Shown one piece after another: positions 24,777 to 32,918 of a DNA stretch of 64,000 bases (positions are counted from its first letter, which is position 1; each line of letters opens with the position of its first letter). The notes under the pieces were generated by a model. The model ran no database searches and was not told the DNA's origin. It was given only the letters and a program-made list of their open reading frames with translations. This DNA is from Alteromonas sp. RKMC-009 (GTDB lineage Bacteria; Pseudomonadota; Gammaproteobacteria; Enterobacterales; Alteromonadaceae), in the NCBI RefSeq assembly GCF_003584565.2, contig NZ_CP031010.1:4526001-4590000 (forward strand), read 5' to 3'. The position numbers and the translations under genes are program-made.

Positions 24777-26543
24777 ATGAAAAGTCGAACAGTTTCACGT
24801 CACCTGATTAGCTCTGCTGTCGGTCTGGCCTTGTCTCTTAGCACCTTAGGCGGTGTTCAGGCGGCAGGCGTTACCGATAAGGACATACTTAACGACGCTA
24901 ATACCACCGGCGATGTTTTAAGTTATGGCATGGGCCCGCGCGGACAGCGCTTCAGCCCGCTGGACACACTGAATACAAAAAACGTTAAGAAAATGCACCC
25001 TGTGTGGGCGTTCTCGCTGGGTGGTGAGAAACAGCGCGGTCAGGAATCACAGCCTCTGGTACACGATGGCGTGATGTTCGTAACAGGTTCTTATTCACGT
25101 ATTTATGCCATTGACGTTAAAACCGGTGATGAGCTGTGGCAATACGAAGCCCGTCTGCCAGACGGCATCATGCCTTGCTGTGACGTTATCAACCGTGGTG
25201 CCGCACTGTATGACGACCTGGTTATCTTCGGTACGCTGGATGCGATTCTGGTCGCCCTTGACCAGAAAACCGGTAAAGTGAAATGGCGTAAGAAAATGGG
25301 TGACTATAAAGCAGGTTACTCATTCACTGCTGCGCCTATGATTGTAAAAGGTAAAGTTATCACCGGTATTTCTGGTGGTGAATTCGGTATCGTAGGTAAA
25401 GTTGAAGCCCGCGATGCGAAAACCGGTGAACTGGTATGGACCCGTCCTACTGTTGAAGGTCACATGGGTTACCTGAACGGTGAAGAAAACGGCATCACCG
25501 GTGGTGAAGCAAACAAAACCTGGACTGGCGACCTGTGGAAAACAGGTGGTGCAGCAACATGGCTTGGCGGTACTTACGACCCTGATCAAGACCTGATCTT
25601 CATGGGTACAGGTAACCCTGCACCGTGGAACTCTCACTTACGTCCTGGTGACAACCTGTACTCTTCTTCACGTCTGGCTATCGATCCTGACACAGGCAAA
25701 ATCGTTTGGCACTTCCAGACCACACCACATGATGGCTGGGATTTCGACGGCGTAAACGAACTGATTGCGTTTGACTATAAAGAAAAAGGTAAAACCGTTA
25801 AAGCGGCCGCAACGGCTGACCGTAACGGTTTCTTCTATGTCCTTAACCGTGAAAACGGCGAATTCCTCCGTGGCTTCCCGTTCGTCAGCGGTATCACGTG
25901 GGCTGAAGGCCTGAATGATGATGGTACGCCAATTTACAAAGAGGGCGGTCGCCCGGGTAACCCTGCTGAAAGCGAGAACGGTGAGAAAGGCGAAACTGTA
26001 TTCTCAGTACCTTCATTCCTGGGTGGTAAGAACTGGATGCCTATGGCGTACAGCCAGGACACAGGTCTGTTCTATGTACCTTCTAACGAATGGGGCATGG
26101 ACATCTGGAACGAGCCGGTAAGCTATAAGAAAGGTGCGGCTTACCTGGGTTCTGGTTTCACTATCAAATCTGTTTACGAAGATCACATCGGTTCACTGAA
26201 AGCCATCGATCCTAAGACCGGTAAAACTGTCTGGGAATATAAAAACAACGCACCTCTGTGGGGCGGTGTTCTGGCCACTGCGGGTAATCTGGTCTTTACC
26301 GGTACACCTGAAGGCTACCTGATGGGCTTCGATGCCAAAACAGGTGAAGAAGTTTACCGGTTCAATACAGGTTCAGGCATCGTCGGCTCTCCGGTTACAT
26401 GGGAAATGGACGGTGAGCAGTACCTGAGTATCTTGTCTGGCTGGGGCGGCGCAGTACCTCTTTGGGGTGGTGAAGTTGCCAAACGCGTAAAAGACATCAA
26501 CCAGGGCGGCACAGTCTGGACCTTCAAGTTGCCTCGCTCGTAA
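24777..26543 (+). CDS. pedH: PQQ-dependent alcohol dehydrogenase, predicted lanthanide type (PedH/ExaA family)
   Basis: A 588-residue periplasmic quinoprotein that oxidises alcohols to aldehydes using PQQ. It has a signal peptide (to VQA before AGVTDKD) and an eight-bladed propeller. The vicinal disulfide Cys134-Cys135 (MPCCDV) covers PQQ. Metal and active-site residues are Glu202 (GGEFG), Asn280 (GTGNPAPWN) and catalytic Asp322 in WDFDGVNE. Asp324, two residues later, is the extra ligand that distinguishes lanthanide-dependent enzymes (XoxF, PedH) from calcium enzymes, which have Ala, Ser or Thr there. Overall sequence ([20 protein letters not shown]) is closest to ethanol-type ExaA/PedH. 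The ATG at 24777 has GGAG 7 nt upstream and a proper signal peptide; the longer frame from 24720 is rejected. Tandem terminators follow. No pqq biosynthesis genes are in the window. Confidence 0.94.
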   Translation: MKSRTVSRHLISSAVGLALSLSTLGGVQAAGVTDKDILNDANTTGDVLSYGMGPRGQRFSPLDTLNTKNVKKMHPVWAFSLGGEKQRGQESQPLVHDGVMFVTGSYSRIYAIDVKTGDELWQYEARLPDGIMPCCDVINRGAALYDDLVIFGTLDAILVALDQKTGKVKWRKKMGDYKAGYSFTAAPMIVKGKVITGISGGEFGIVGKVEARDAKTGELVWTRPTVEGHMGYLNGEENGITGGEANKTWTGDLWKTGGAATWLGGTYDPDQDLIFMGTGNPAPWNSHLRPGDNLYSSSRLAIDPDTGKIVWHFQTTPHDGWDFDGVNELIAFDYKEKGKTVKAAATADRNGFFYVLNRENGEFLRGFPFVSGITWAEGLNDDGTPIYKEGGRPGNPAESENGEKGETVFSVPSFLGGKNWMPMAYSQDTGLFYVPSNEWGMDIWNEPVSYKKGAAYLGSGFTIKSVYEDHIGSLKAIDPKTGKTVWEYKNNAPLWGGVLATAGNLVFTGTPEGYLMGFDAKTGEEVYRFNTGSGIVGSPVTWEMDGEQYLSILSGWGGAVPLWGGEVAKRVKDINQGGTVWTFKLPRS

Positions 26544-26551
26544 CGCGGGCA

Positions 26552-26593
26552 TCGTAGCAGGGCTTTGGTCCCACAACCCTGTTACGAGTTTTT
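26552..26593 (+). terminator. Terminator 1 of the dehydrogenase gene
   Basis: TCGTAGCAGGG (26552-26562) pairs with CCCTGTTACGA (26577-26587) with one mismatch, then GTTTTTC. It begins 8 nt after the dehydrogenase stop. Confidence 0.85.
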
Positions 26594-26597
26594 CTTC

Positions 26598-26634
26598 AAA
26601 GAGCTGGTATGGACCTGACGCCGGCTCTTTTTTT
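26598..26634 (+). terminator. Terminator 2, just ahead of the NosR-like gene
   Basis: AAAGAGCTGG (26598-26607) pairs with CCGGCTCTTT (26621-26630), one G-T pair, followed by more T (seven in the run 26628-26634). It follows terminator 1 by 4 nt and ends 13 nt before the ATG of the next gene. An ATG lies in its loop (26609) but is not the likely start. Confidence 0.85.
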
Positions 26635-26647
26635 AAGGACCCGCCTC

Positions 26648-28777
26648 ATGACAGGATTCATCCATACTGCCTTTTTAAGAACCTTCTTCTTTATTTCACT
26701 CTGCTTTAGCGCATGTGCCACTCTGGCCGAAGAAGTCAATATCGATGATTCCCTTATCCAATCCATCTTTCCTAAAGCCACGCTCATTGGCGACAAGCAA
26801 AGTGATGTCCCCGTGCAACCGGTTTATCAGTTACAGGAATTGCTGGGCTATGTATTCGCCAGTAATGATCTGGTGAATTTACCCGGCTTCTCAGGTACCC
26901 GTATCAACCTGCTTATCGGCATCGACACCGCCGGCAATGTGAAAGGCATCCGGATAATCAATCACCACGAGCCCATTTTCCTGCACGGGCTCGGCCCGGA
27001 ACCCATGCTCAATTTCATAAACCAGTATGAAGGTCTGAATGTGGGACAGCGGGTAATTGTAGATTCTGCCGCAAAGAATAATCCGGACGATCCTTCTACG
27101 GTGCATGTGGATGGCGTGACTAAAGCCACGGTGTCGGTGATCATCATTAACGACACCATTTTGCTGTCTTCGCTTAAAGTCGCACGTCAGTTATTGTCCG
27201 GGTTCGCCAGCTCCCCGCTGGCCACACCGAAAGAGGTATATGAAGAAAAAAGCTGGCAGCAGTTGCTGGAAGAAGGTCTGGTTCGTCAATGGCGTATCAG
27301 CCAGCAGGACATGGCTGACGGCTTCAACATTGAGCTCGATACCTTCCCCGGCGATACCTTTGACCTTTCTTACGACAACTTCGACGTGTATTACGCCTAC
27401 CTGAACGCCCCGACTATCGGGCGTAATTTGTTGGGTGACAGCGAGTATCAACGCTTAATGGGTATTCTCAAACCCAATGAACAGGCATTCCTGGTGATGT
27501 CAGAAGGTTTCTTCAGCTATCTGGAAGACGACTTCAAACCCGGCACGGTAGCCAATCGCATTTCGCTGACGCAGAATGATTTGCCCTTCCCCATGCGGGA
27601 TTTAAACTTCTACAGTTATGCCGACCAGCAATTGGGCGCAGGCATGCCTGAGAGCGACGATGTGCAGGTATTCGTGGTAAACACCCAGTCCGGATTCAAC
27701 CCCGGTGATACCATGTCGCTGAACCTGAATATTGATATTGCCCGCAACCACCTCATCCGCAATCAACTGCACCTGCACGACGACTACAGCTTGCCTGAAT
27801 CCCTGTTTGATTTTGCTGAAGCCGTTGTAGAAGAAGCGCCGAAAGCGCCCTGGGTTCGGATTTGGGAAAACCGCATCGTGGATATTTCCGTTCTGGTGGT
27901 AAGCCTTATTCTGGTCACGTTGATTTTTATCTTCCAGCATCGTTTGTCGGCTAACGAGAAGCTATTCCGCTGGGTTCGCTGGAGTTTCCTGACCTACACA
28001 CTGATTTTCATTGGCTGGCTGTGGCAGGGACAGCTTTCCATCGTCAATATTTATCCAATCTTGCAAAGTGTGATTAATGGTTTCGACATCAATATGTATT
28101 TGATGGACCCCATTCTTTTCATTCTCTGGAGCTACGTATTCGTAAGTCTGTTTATTGTTGGTCGCGGTATCTTCTGCGGCTGGCTGTGCCCGTTTGGCGC
28201 ACTGCAAGAAATGGTGGGCTGGATAGCGAAAAAGCTGCGTATCCGTCAGAAGAAGGTGCCTTTCGACACTCACAGTAAACTCTGGTGGGTTAAGTACGCC
28301 ATTCTGATTGGCCTGGTAATCACCTCTTTCGCCTCAGTGAGAGTGGCTGAAATCGCCTCAGAAGTGGAACCGTTCAAAACCGCTATCACATTGCAGTTTG
28401 TACGTACCTGGCCGTTTGTTTTGTATGCCGTAGCCTTGCTGGTTGCCGGCCTGTGGATCAATAAATTCTACTGCCGCTATGTCTGCCCGCTGGGCGCTGG
28501 TTTAGCGGTGCTCGGTTACTTCCACGCCGGTGAATGGCTTACCCGTCGCAAGGCTTGTGGCAACCCCTGTACCCTGTGTCATCACAAATGCGACATCAAA
28601 GCCATCACGCCCACAGGTGATATCAATTACAACGAGTGCGTGCAGTGTCTGGAATGTATTGTTTATTACAACAACGATGATTTATGCCCGCCGCTTAAGA
28701 AAGCAAAGCGGCAGGACAAGGCCGGGCGTAATGGAAAGCAGCGCAAAGGCGATGTAGAAATTTATACACCGGCCTGA
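26648..28777 (+). CDS. NosR/NirI-like membrane flavoprotein with polyferredoxin domain
   Basis: About 709 residues. A signal sequence is followed by a periplasmic FMN-binding domain (about 70-190) with DGVTKATVS, where the Thr of KAT is the probable covalent FMN site as in NosR/RnfG. Then come a second periplasmic region and about five membrane helices. Two cluster-type motifs lie at helix ends, CGWLCPFGALQE and CRYVCPLGAG. A cytoplasmic ferredoxin-like tail has CGNPCTLCHHKC and CVQCLEC, enough Cys for two Fe-S clusters although the spacing is not fully canonical. NosR delivers electrons from the quinol pool to periplasmic N2O reductase maturation, but no nos or nir genes are here; it follows a quinoprotein dehydrogenase instead. 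The start at 26648 has AAGGA upstream and a good signal peptide. Function here is unknown; electron transfer across the membrane is the sound inference. Confidence 0.85.
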   Translation: MTGFIHTAFLRTFFFISLCFSACATLAEEVNIDDSLIQSIFPKATLIGDKQSDVPVQPVYQLQELLGYVFASNDLVNLPGFSGTRINLLIGIDTAGNVKGIRIINHHEPIFLHGLGPEPMLNFINQYEGLNVGQRVIVDSAAKNNPDDPSTVHVDGVTKATVSVIIINDTILLSSLKVARQLLSGFASSPLATPKEVYEEKSWQQLLEEGLVRQWRISQQDMADGFNIELDTFPGDTFDLSYDNFDVYYAYLNAPTIGRNLLGDSEYQRLMGILKPNEQAFLVMSEGFFSYLEDDFKPGTVANRISLTQNDLPFPMRDLNFYSYADQQLGAGMPESDDVQVFVVNTQSGFNPGDTMSLNLNIDIARNHLIRNQLHLHDDYSLPESLFDFAEAVVEEAPKAPWVRIWENRIVDISVLVVSLILVTLIFIFQHRLSANEKLFRWVRWSFLTYTLIFIGWLWQGQLSIVNIYPILQSVINGFDINMYLMDPILFILWSYVFVSLFIVGRGIFCGWLCPFGALQEMVGWIAKKLRIRQKKVPFDTHSKLWWVKYAILIGLVITSFASVRVAEIASEVEPFKTAITLQFVRTWPFVLYAVALLVAGLWINKFYCRYVCPLGAGLAVLGYFHAGEWLTRRKACGNPCTLCHHKCDIKAITPTGDINYNECVQCLECIVYYNNDDLCPPLKKAKRQDKAGRNGKQRKGDVEIYTPA

Positions 28778-28797
28778 TTTCTGCCGGCGCCCTTTTT
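28769..28797. terminator. Hairpin between convergent genes
   Basis: CCGGC (28769-28773) and GCCGG (28783-28787) with a 9-nt loop are followed by CGCCC and TTTTT (28793-28797), overlapping the stop of the NosR-like gene. A short stem, so only a plausible terminator. Confidence 0.5.
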
Positions 28798-28798
28798 G

Positions 28799-29818
28799 TT
28801 ATTCAGGCTCAGCAGCTTGAGGATCTTTCCTGTCCAACCAGCTTTTCAACAATGCAAACGTAATGCGTGGCCGGTCGTTATAGAAACCGTGTGCACCACC
28901 GGGTACCACAGCCAATTCTGCCCCCGGCGTCAGTGCCAGATAGTCCTGCACCGTATCAATCCGGGCTGAGTCATATTGACCAATCATAAACAGGGTTTTC
29001 ATCGGGTCGATGTCTGCCAGTAAATGGGTGGCATCGTAGCTCTTTAGCACGCCGGTAGATGAAAACTCACTCGGTCCCCACATTTTGTTGTAGATAAGCG
29101 GATTAAAGCCGTTGCCGCCGACGTTCTCGTAGTAGGCTCTGGCCGCTTCAGTACCAATACCACGGGTGTAATAAACAGAATAAAGTTTGGTGTAAGCCTT
29201 GCGACAAACGTCGCCTTCCGGTGGCTTCGCTGATTCACACTGTTTCAGCGTTGCCTGTACGTCTTGCGGGGCGGCTTTTACCAGCAGGTTTGCATCCATG
29301 ATCCAATGTGGCGTTGAAATAAACGTGCCTCCTAAAACCGTAGACACGGTGTGCTGCGGATATTTAGCCGAGTATTCCAGTGCCAGCGCCGAGCCCCAGC
29401 TATGGCCCACAACATGCCACTGTTCGATTTCGAGTGTCTTGCGAATGGTCTCCAGAGAATCAACGAAGCGTTCTACCCGCCAGTTGGCCGGGTCGTTTGG
29501 CTGCTCTGATTTACCGCTGTCGAGTTGATCGTACATGATCACCATACGATCGTTGGCCAGCTCCGTCATACCGGCGAAGCCATTGTGAGTGCCACCCGGA
29601 CCACCGTGAATAAATATCACCGGTGTGGCGTTTTTATGTTCAAGGCCGTTTAAGCGCACATAAATCTTGCCGCCTTCTACCGGTACCATCAGTTCCTTCT
29701 CAGGCTGAGCCCAGGCTGCGGTTTCTGCCACCGAATTGAAAGACGTTACACAAAAAGAGAGAACAGTGAGTAATGATAAAGCCACAGCTTTGGCTGATGA
29801 CGGGAGTTTGAAGCGCAT
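28799..29818 (-). CDS. Exported alpha/beta hydrolase, peptidase S33-like
   Basis: 339 residues with signal peptide (ALSLLTVLSFCVTSFNSVA before ETAAW). It has the oxyanion motif HGGPGG (about 70-75), the nucleophile elbow GHSWGSALALEY and a late His in GGAHGFYND, as in proline iminopeptidases and related S33 enzymes. Most S33 iminopeptidases are cytoplasmic; a signal peptide implies a periplasmic or secreted enzyme here. Two Cys (KQCESAK, DVCRKAY) in the cap region could form a disulfide. It cleaves small peptides or esters; substrate unknown. It converges with the NosR-like gene and seems monocistronic. Confidence 0.85.
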   Translation of the reverse strand: MRFKLPSSAKAVALSLLTVLSFCVTSFNSVAETAAWAQPEKELMVPVEGGKIYVRLNGLEHKNATPVIFIHGGPGGTHNGFAGMTELANDRMVIMYDQLDSGKSEQPNDPANWRVERFVDSLETIRKTLEIEQWHVVGHSWGSALALEYSAKYPQHTVSTVLGGTFISTPHWIMDANLLVKAAPQDVQATLKQCESAKPPEGDVCRKAYTKLYSVYYTRGIGTEAARAYYENVGGNGFNPLIYNKMWGPSEFSSTGVLKSYDATHLLADIDPMKTLFMIGQYDSARIDTVQDYLALTPGAELAVVPGGAHGFYNDRPRITFALLKSWLDRKDPQAAEPE

Positions 29819-29865
29819 GAACTAATCCGGTTTGTAGTCGTTATTCTGGGAACAAAAAAAGGCGC

Positions 29866-30339
29866 TTAGAGTAGCAGAATATCCATTACCGGCACAAAGC
29901 GGTCAGCTGCACGTTTCAGACTGTCGGCAGTCAGCGCTTCAACACCGTACACCTCCACTTCACATTGGTGCTTTTCACGGGCACGCTGAACCAGCAAATC
30001 AAAATCACCGTCGCCGGACACCAGAACAAGTACGTCGCAATATTCCGCTGCTTCCATCATGTCCAGCGTTAAGCCCACGTCCCAATCACCTTTGGCACTG
30101 CCGTCGGCACGTTGAATAAAAGGTTTCAGTTTCACCTCAAAGCCAATAGCCCTGAGAATATTCTGAAACTGCTTCTGCTTTTCGTCATTGCGATTGATGG
30201 CATAAGCATTGGCGGTCATCACTTCCCTGTCGTGAGTTACCTCAGCCCAGAAACGGTTGTAGTCAAAGTTGCGTTTAAACGCACTGCGGGTGGTGTAATA
30301 GACGTTTTGCACGTCAACGAAAATACCGACTTTTTTCAC
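29866..30339 (-). CDS. NYN-domain protein (LabA/DUF88 family)
   Basis: A 157-residue cytoplasmic PIN-like protein. GIFVDVQNVYY at the N-terminus and VLVSGDGDFDLLVQRAREK supply the conserved acidic residues (Asp9, and Asp-Asp in GDGDFD) that bind Mg in NYN nucleases. The family is predicted to act on RNA; few members have been characterised. It is alone on its strand between the hydrolase and a LysR gene. Length matches the minimal single-domain form. No special regulation seen. Confidence 0.87.
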   Translation of the reverse strand: MKKVGIFVDVQNVYYTTRSAFKRNFDYNRFWAEVTHDREVMTANAYAINRNDEKQKQFQNILRAIGFEVKLKPFIQRADGSAKGDWDVGLTLDMMEAAEYCDVLVLVSGDGDFDLLVQRAREKHQCEVEVYGVEALTADSLKRAADRFVPVMDILLL

Positions 30340-30517
30340 AACAGACCTTAAATACTTAAATAGCGTTGAACATCAGCAAACCCGGAGCAACCTGAGTAGC
30401 GCATTCTGACAATAAAGGTTGTAATTCTAACAAAACCGCTCTCTGCCCGTTGCAAAAGAAAACCTTATTTGCAGTTCATGTGAACACAGGCAGAGTGATA
30501 TAAGCGATAAATGATCC

Positions 30518-31423
30518 TTAGGAATCAGAAGCCATTTTCTCAACCAGATAATCCACAAACACCCTCACTCTGGCGGGCATGTGTCGCCCGCCGATAAACA
30601 CAGCATGGATGACTTCTTTGTCTTGTGGATTGAAGTCTTCTAGCAGTGGAACAAGTTGTCCCGATGCGAGCGCCTGTTCGATATGAAAGTTGCCGACCCG
30701 GGTAATGCCAATATCAGCCATGGTAAGTTCAACCAGCGTTTCACCATTGTTCGACGTCATATTCCCTTCTATGGGCAGAATGTAGTCTTCACCATTTTCA
30801 CGAAAAGGCCATCCCGGCTCTATGCGCTGGAAGCTAAAATCCAGGCAATTAAAGTGCTTTAAGTCGGCGGGGGTTTCAGGAATGCCCGCCTGCGCTAAAT
30901 AATTGGGTGATGCGACCACAGTTCTGCCGGTTTCTCCTAAGCGCCTGGCGGTTAAATTGCTGTCAGGTAAAGGACCAAAGCGTATTGCGACATCGATGTG
31001 TCCGTCGGCCACATTGCTGATTTTATCGCTCACTTCGACTTCTATTTTGATGTTGGGATAGCGCTCTAAAAACTCTTTGTACAAGGGAATCATGGTCAAA
31101 CGACTGTAGGCTGTTGCGGTACTTACTTTAATTAAACCGCTTGGACTCGCGCGGTCGGCAATGGCGCGCTCGGTCTCTTCGACATCTTTTAAGATTCGCC
31201 TGGCAGCCAGGGCATAAGATTCCCCTTCGCTGGTTAAATAAAGCTTGCGGGTAGAACGAACAAGTAACCGCACACCTAAACGCTTTTCTATTCGGGTCAT
31301 CATCCTGCTTACTGCCGACGGTGTCAGGCCGAGTTCTCTGGCTGCACCACTCAAACTGCCGAGTGTCGCCACCTTTAAAAAGGTTTCCATTTCAGTCGTT
31401 TTATCAGCTTTAACTTGCTTCAT
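30518..31423 (-). CDS. LysR-type transcriptional regulator
   Basis: 301 residues. The winged helix (FLKVATLGSLSGAARELGLT, then SAVSRMMTRIEKRLGVRLLVRSTR) is followed by a LysR effector domain of the AaeR/CrgA-like group (HIDVAIRFGPLPDSNLTARRLGETGRTVVASP). It is divergent from an MFS efflux gene 100 nt away and probably controls it. The ATG at 31423 was chosen; a TTG at 31435 upstream and an ATG at 31390 are alternatives, none with a strong ribosome site. Ligand unknown. Confidence 0.85.
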   Translation of the reverse strand: MKQVKADKTTEMETFLKVATLGSLSGAARELGLTPSAVSRMMTRIEKRLGVRLLVRSTRKLYLTSEGESYALAARRILKDVEETERAIADRASPSGLIKVSTATAYSRLTMIPLYKEFLERYPNIKIEVEVSDKISNVADGHIDVAIRFGPLPDSNLTARRLGETGRTVVASPNYLAQAGIPETPADLKHFNCLDFSFQRIEPGWPFRENGEDYILPIEGNMTSNNGETLVELTMADIGITRVGNFHIEQALASGQLVPLLEDFNPQDKEVIHAVFIGGRHMPARVRVFVDYLVEKMASDS

Positions 31424-31523
31424 TTGTGAACCCAATGCAAAACAGATTAGCTTTCCACCCCACTACTCGGGGGTTCTCTATATCGTTATATTCCCTAACA
31501 TCATAAATAAACTTGAGTTCAAC

Positions 31524-32687
31524 ATGAAGATTAACTTCCCGCTAATGGCGCTGGCCATTGGTGCTTTTGGAATTGGTGTAACGGAATTCTCTCCTATGGG
31601 AATGCTGCCCGTGATAGCAGATGACTTAGGCATCTCTATTCCAACGGCAGGTATATTGATCAGTGCATATGCCTTTGGGGTACTGGTGGGTGCGCCGGTC
31701 ATGACTTTACTGTTTGCCAATATGCCGCGCCGTCGCCTGCTGGTTTTGTCCATGGGCATTTTTACCCTGGGTAATTTAATGAGCGCGCTGGCCGACAGTT
31801 ACAGCGCATTGATGATTAGCCGCATTATCACCTCGTTCAATCACGGCGTATTTTTTGGCGTTGGTGCTGTCGTCGCAACCCAATTAGTGCCGCCGAATCA
31901 ACGTGCCGGTGCGGTTGCGGCAATGTTTTCAGGGCTTACCATAGCAACCGTTGGCGGTGTGCCGCTGGCAAGCTTCGTGGGCACAACGCTGGGCTGGCGA
32001 AATGCGTTTCTGGGCATTGCGGCTATCGGCTTAGTGGCAATGATAGCCTTGCGCTTTAGTTTGCCTCCTTTGGTGAATCAGGAAAAAGCGAACATTCGCA
32101 ATGAATTAGCCGTGTTAAGCAAAGGTTCTGTGTTGGCAGCGCTCCTGTTAACAGTGGTAGGTGCCAGTTCTATGTTCACAGTATTTACTTACATTGTGCC
32201 AATTCTGCAGCAAGAAACCCATGCTTCAACCACCTTTGTAACGGCTATGCTGGTGCTTTATGGCGTGGGGCTTGCGGTAGGTAATGTGCTCGGAGGACGC
32301 TATGCCGACCGCACTTTGTACGGCACGTTAATCGTATCGTTAATTGCGGTTATTCTGCTGCTGGTGATCTTTACCGTTACCATGTCTTCTTCCATTGTCG
32401 TTGTGCCACTGATTTTCCTTTGGGGCATTGCCAGCTTCGCTGTGGTTCCACCGCTTCAATCATTGGTGGTTCAGGAGGCCAGCGAAGCGCCGAATCTGGC
32501 ATCGGCCATGAACATTGGTGCGTTCAATCTTGGTAATGGGGTTGGCGCAGCTTTAGGTGGCGGCGTTATAAGTGCAGGTCTTGGATTACCAGCGGTAGCC
32601 TTAGCTGGCGCAGGCACCGCCTTACTTGGGCTACTCATGGTGTTAGTTGCCAGCAGAAAGAAAACAAGCTTTGCACTTGGCACCTAG
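31524..32687 (+). CDS. MFS efflux transporter, AraJ/YdhP-like (DHA1)
   Basis: 387 residues, twelve predicted membrane helices. Family landmarks are GVTEFSPMGMLPVIADDLGIS in helix 1, the motif A-like loop ANMPRRRLLV after helix 2 and LGWRNAFLGIA near helix 6. DHA1 carriers of this branch export sugars, purine analogues or drugs by proton antiport. The ATG at 31524 gives the canonical N-terminus; the longer open frame from 31245 overlaps the LysR gene on the other strand and is spurious. Regulation by the divergent LysR protein is likely. A hairpin follows. Confidence 0.88.
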   Translation: MKINFPLMALAIGAFGIGVTEFSPMGMLPVIADDLGISIPTAGILISAYAFGVLVGAPVMTLLFANMPRRRLLVLSMGIFTLGNLMSALADSYSALMISRIITSFNHGVFFGVGAVVATQLVPPNQRAGAVAAMFSGLTIATVGGVPLASFVGTTLGWRNAFLGIAAIGLVAMIALRFSLPPLVNQEKANIRNELAVLSKGSVLAALLLTVVGASSMFTVFTYIVPILQQETHASTTFVTAMLVLYGVGLAVGNVLGGRYADRTLYGTLIVSLIAVILLLVIFTVTMSSSIVVVPLIFLWGIASFAVVPPLQSLVVQEASEAPNLASAMNIGAFNLGNGVGAALGGGVISAGLGLPAVALAGAGTALLGLLMVLVASRKKTSFALGT

Positions 32688-32739
32688 CTGATATTAAACT
32701 TCAGAGCACCGGCTACCCGATGTTCGTGCCGGAACCAGC

Positions 32740-32765
32740 AAGGGGCTGACAAGCCCCTTCTCTCT
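32740..32765 (+). terminator. Probable terminator of the MFS gene
   Basis: A perfect 8-bp stem AAGGGGCT / AGCCCCTT (32740-32747 with 32752-32759) around GACA is followed by a pyrimidine stretch CTCTCTC rather than a pure T-run. The rest of the 231-nt gap to the next gene shows no clear signal. Confidence 0.65.
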
Positions 32766-32918
32766 CACCTTTTCCCCAATCCATATTTTCGGCAAGCCAT
32801 ACCTTCGGCTAAATTTTCCGCACATCCGTCTCAAAACCGGGACTTTTACATTTCAGGGTTATAGCGTAGAAATTGCAACAATATAACATCATCAAAAATA
32901 ATAAGGTTCGGGGAACAC

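Noticed and set aside
26609..26647. Start of the NosR-like gene at ATG 26609
   Set aside because: That ATG lies in the loop of terminator 2 and would add residues before the signal peptide; ATG 26648 has AAGGA and a proper signal sequence.
31245..31523. Extended N-terminus of the MFS transporter
   Set aside because: This stretch overlaps the divergent LysR gene on the other strand and lacks transporter-like sequence; ATG 31524 gives the family start.
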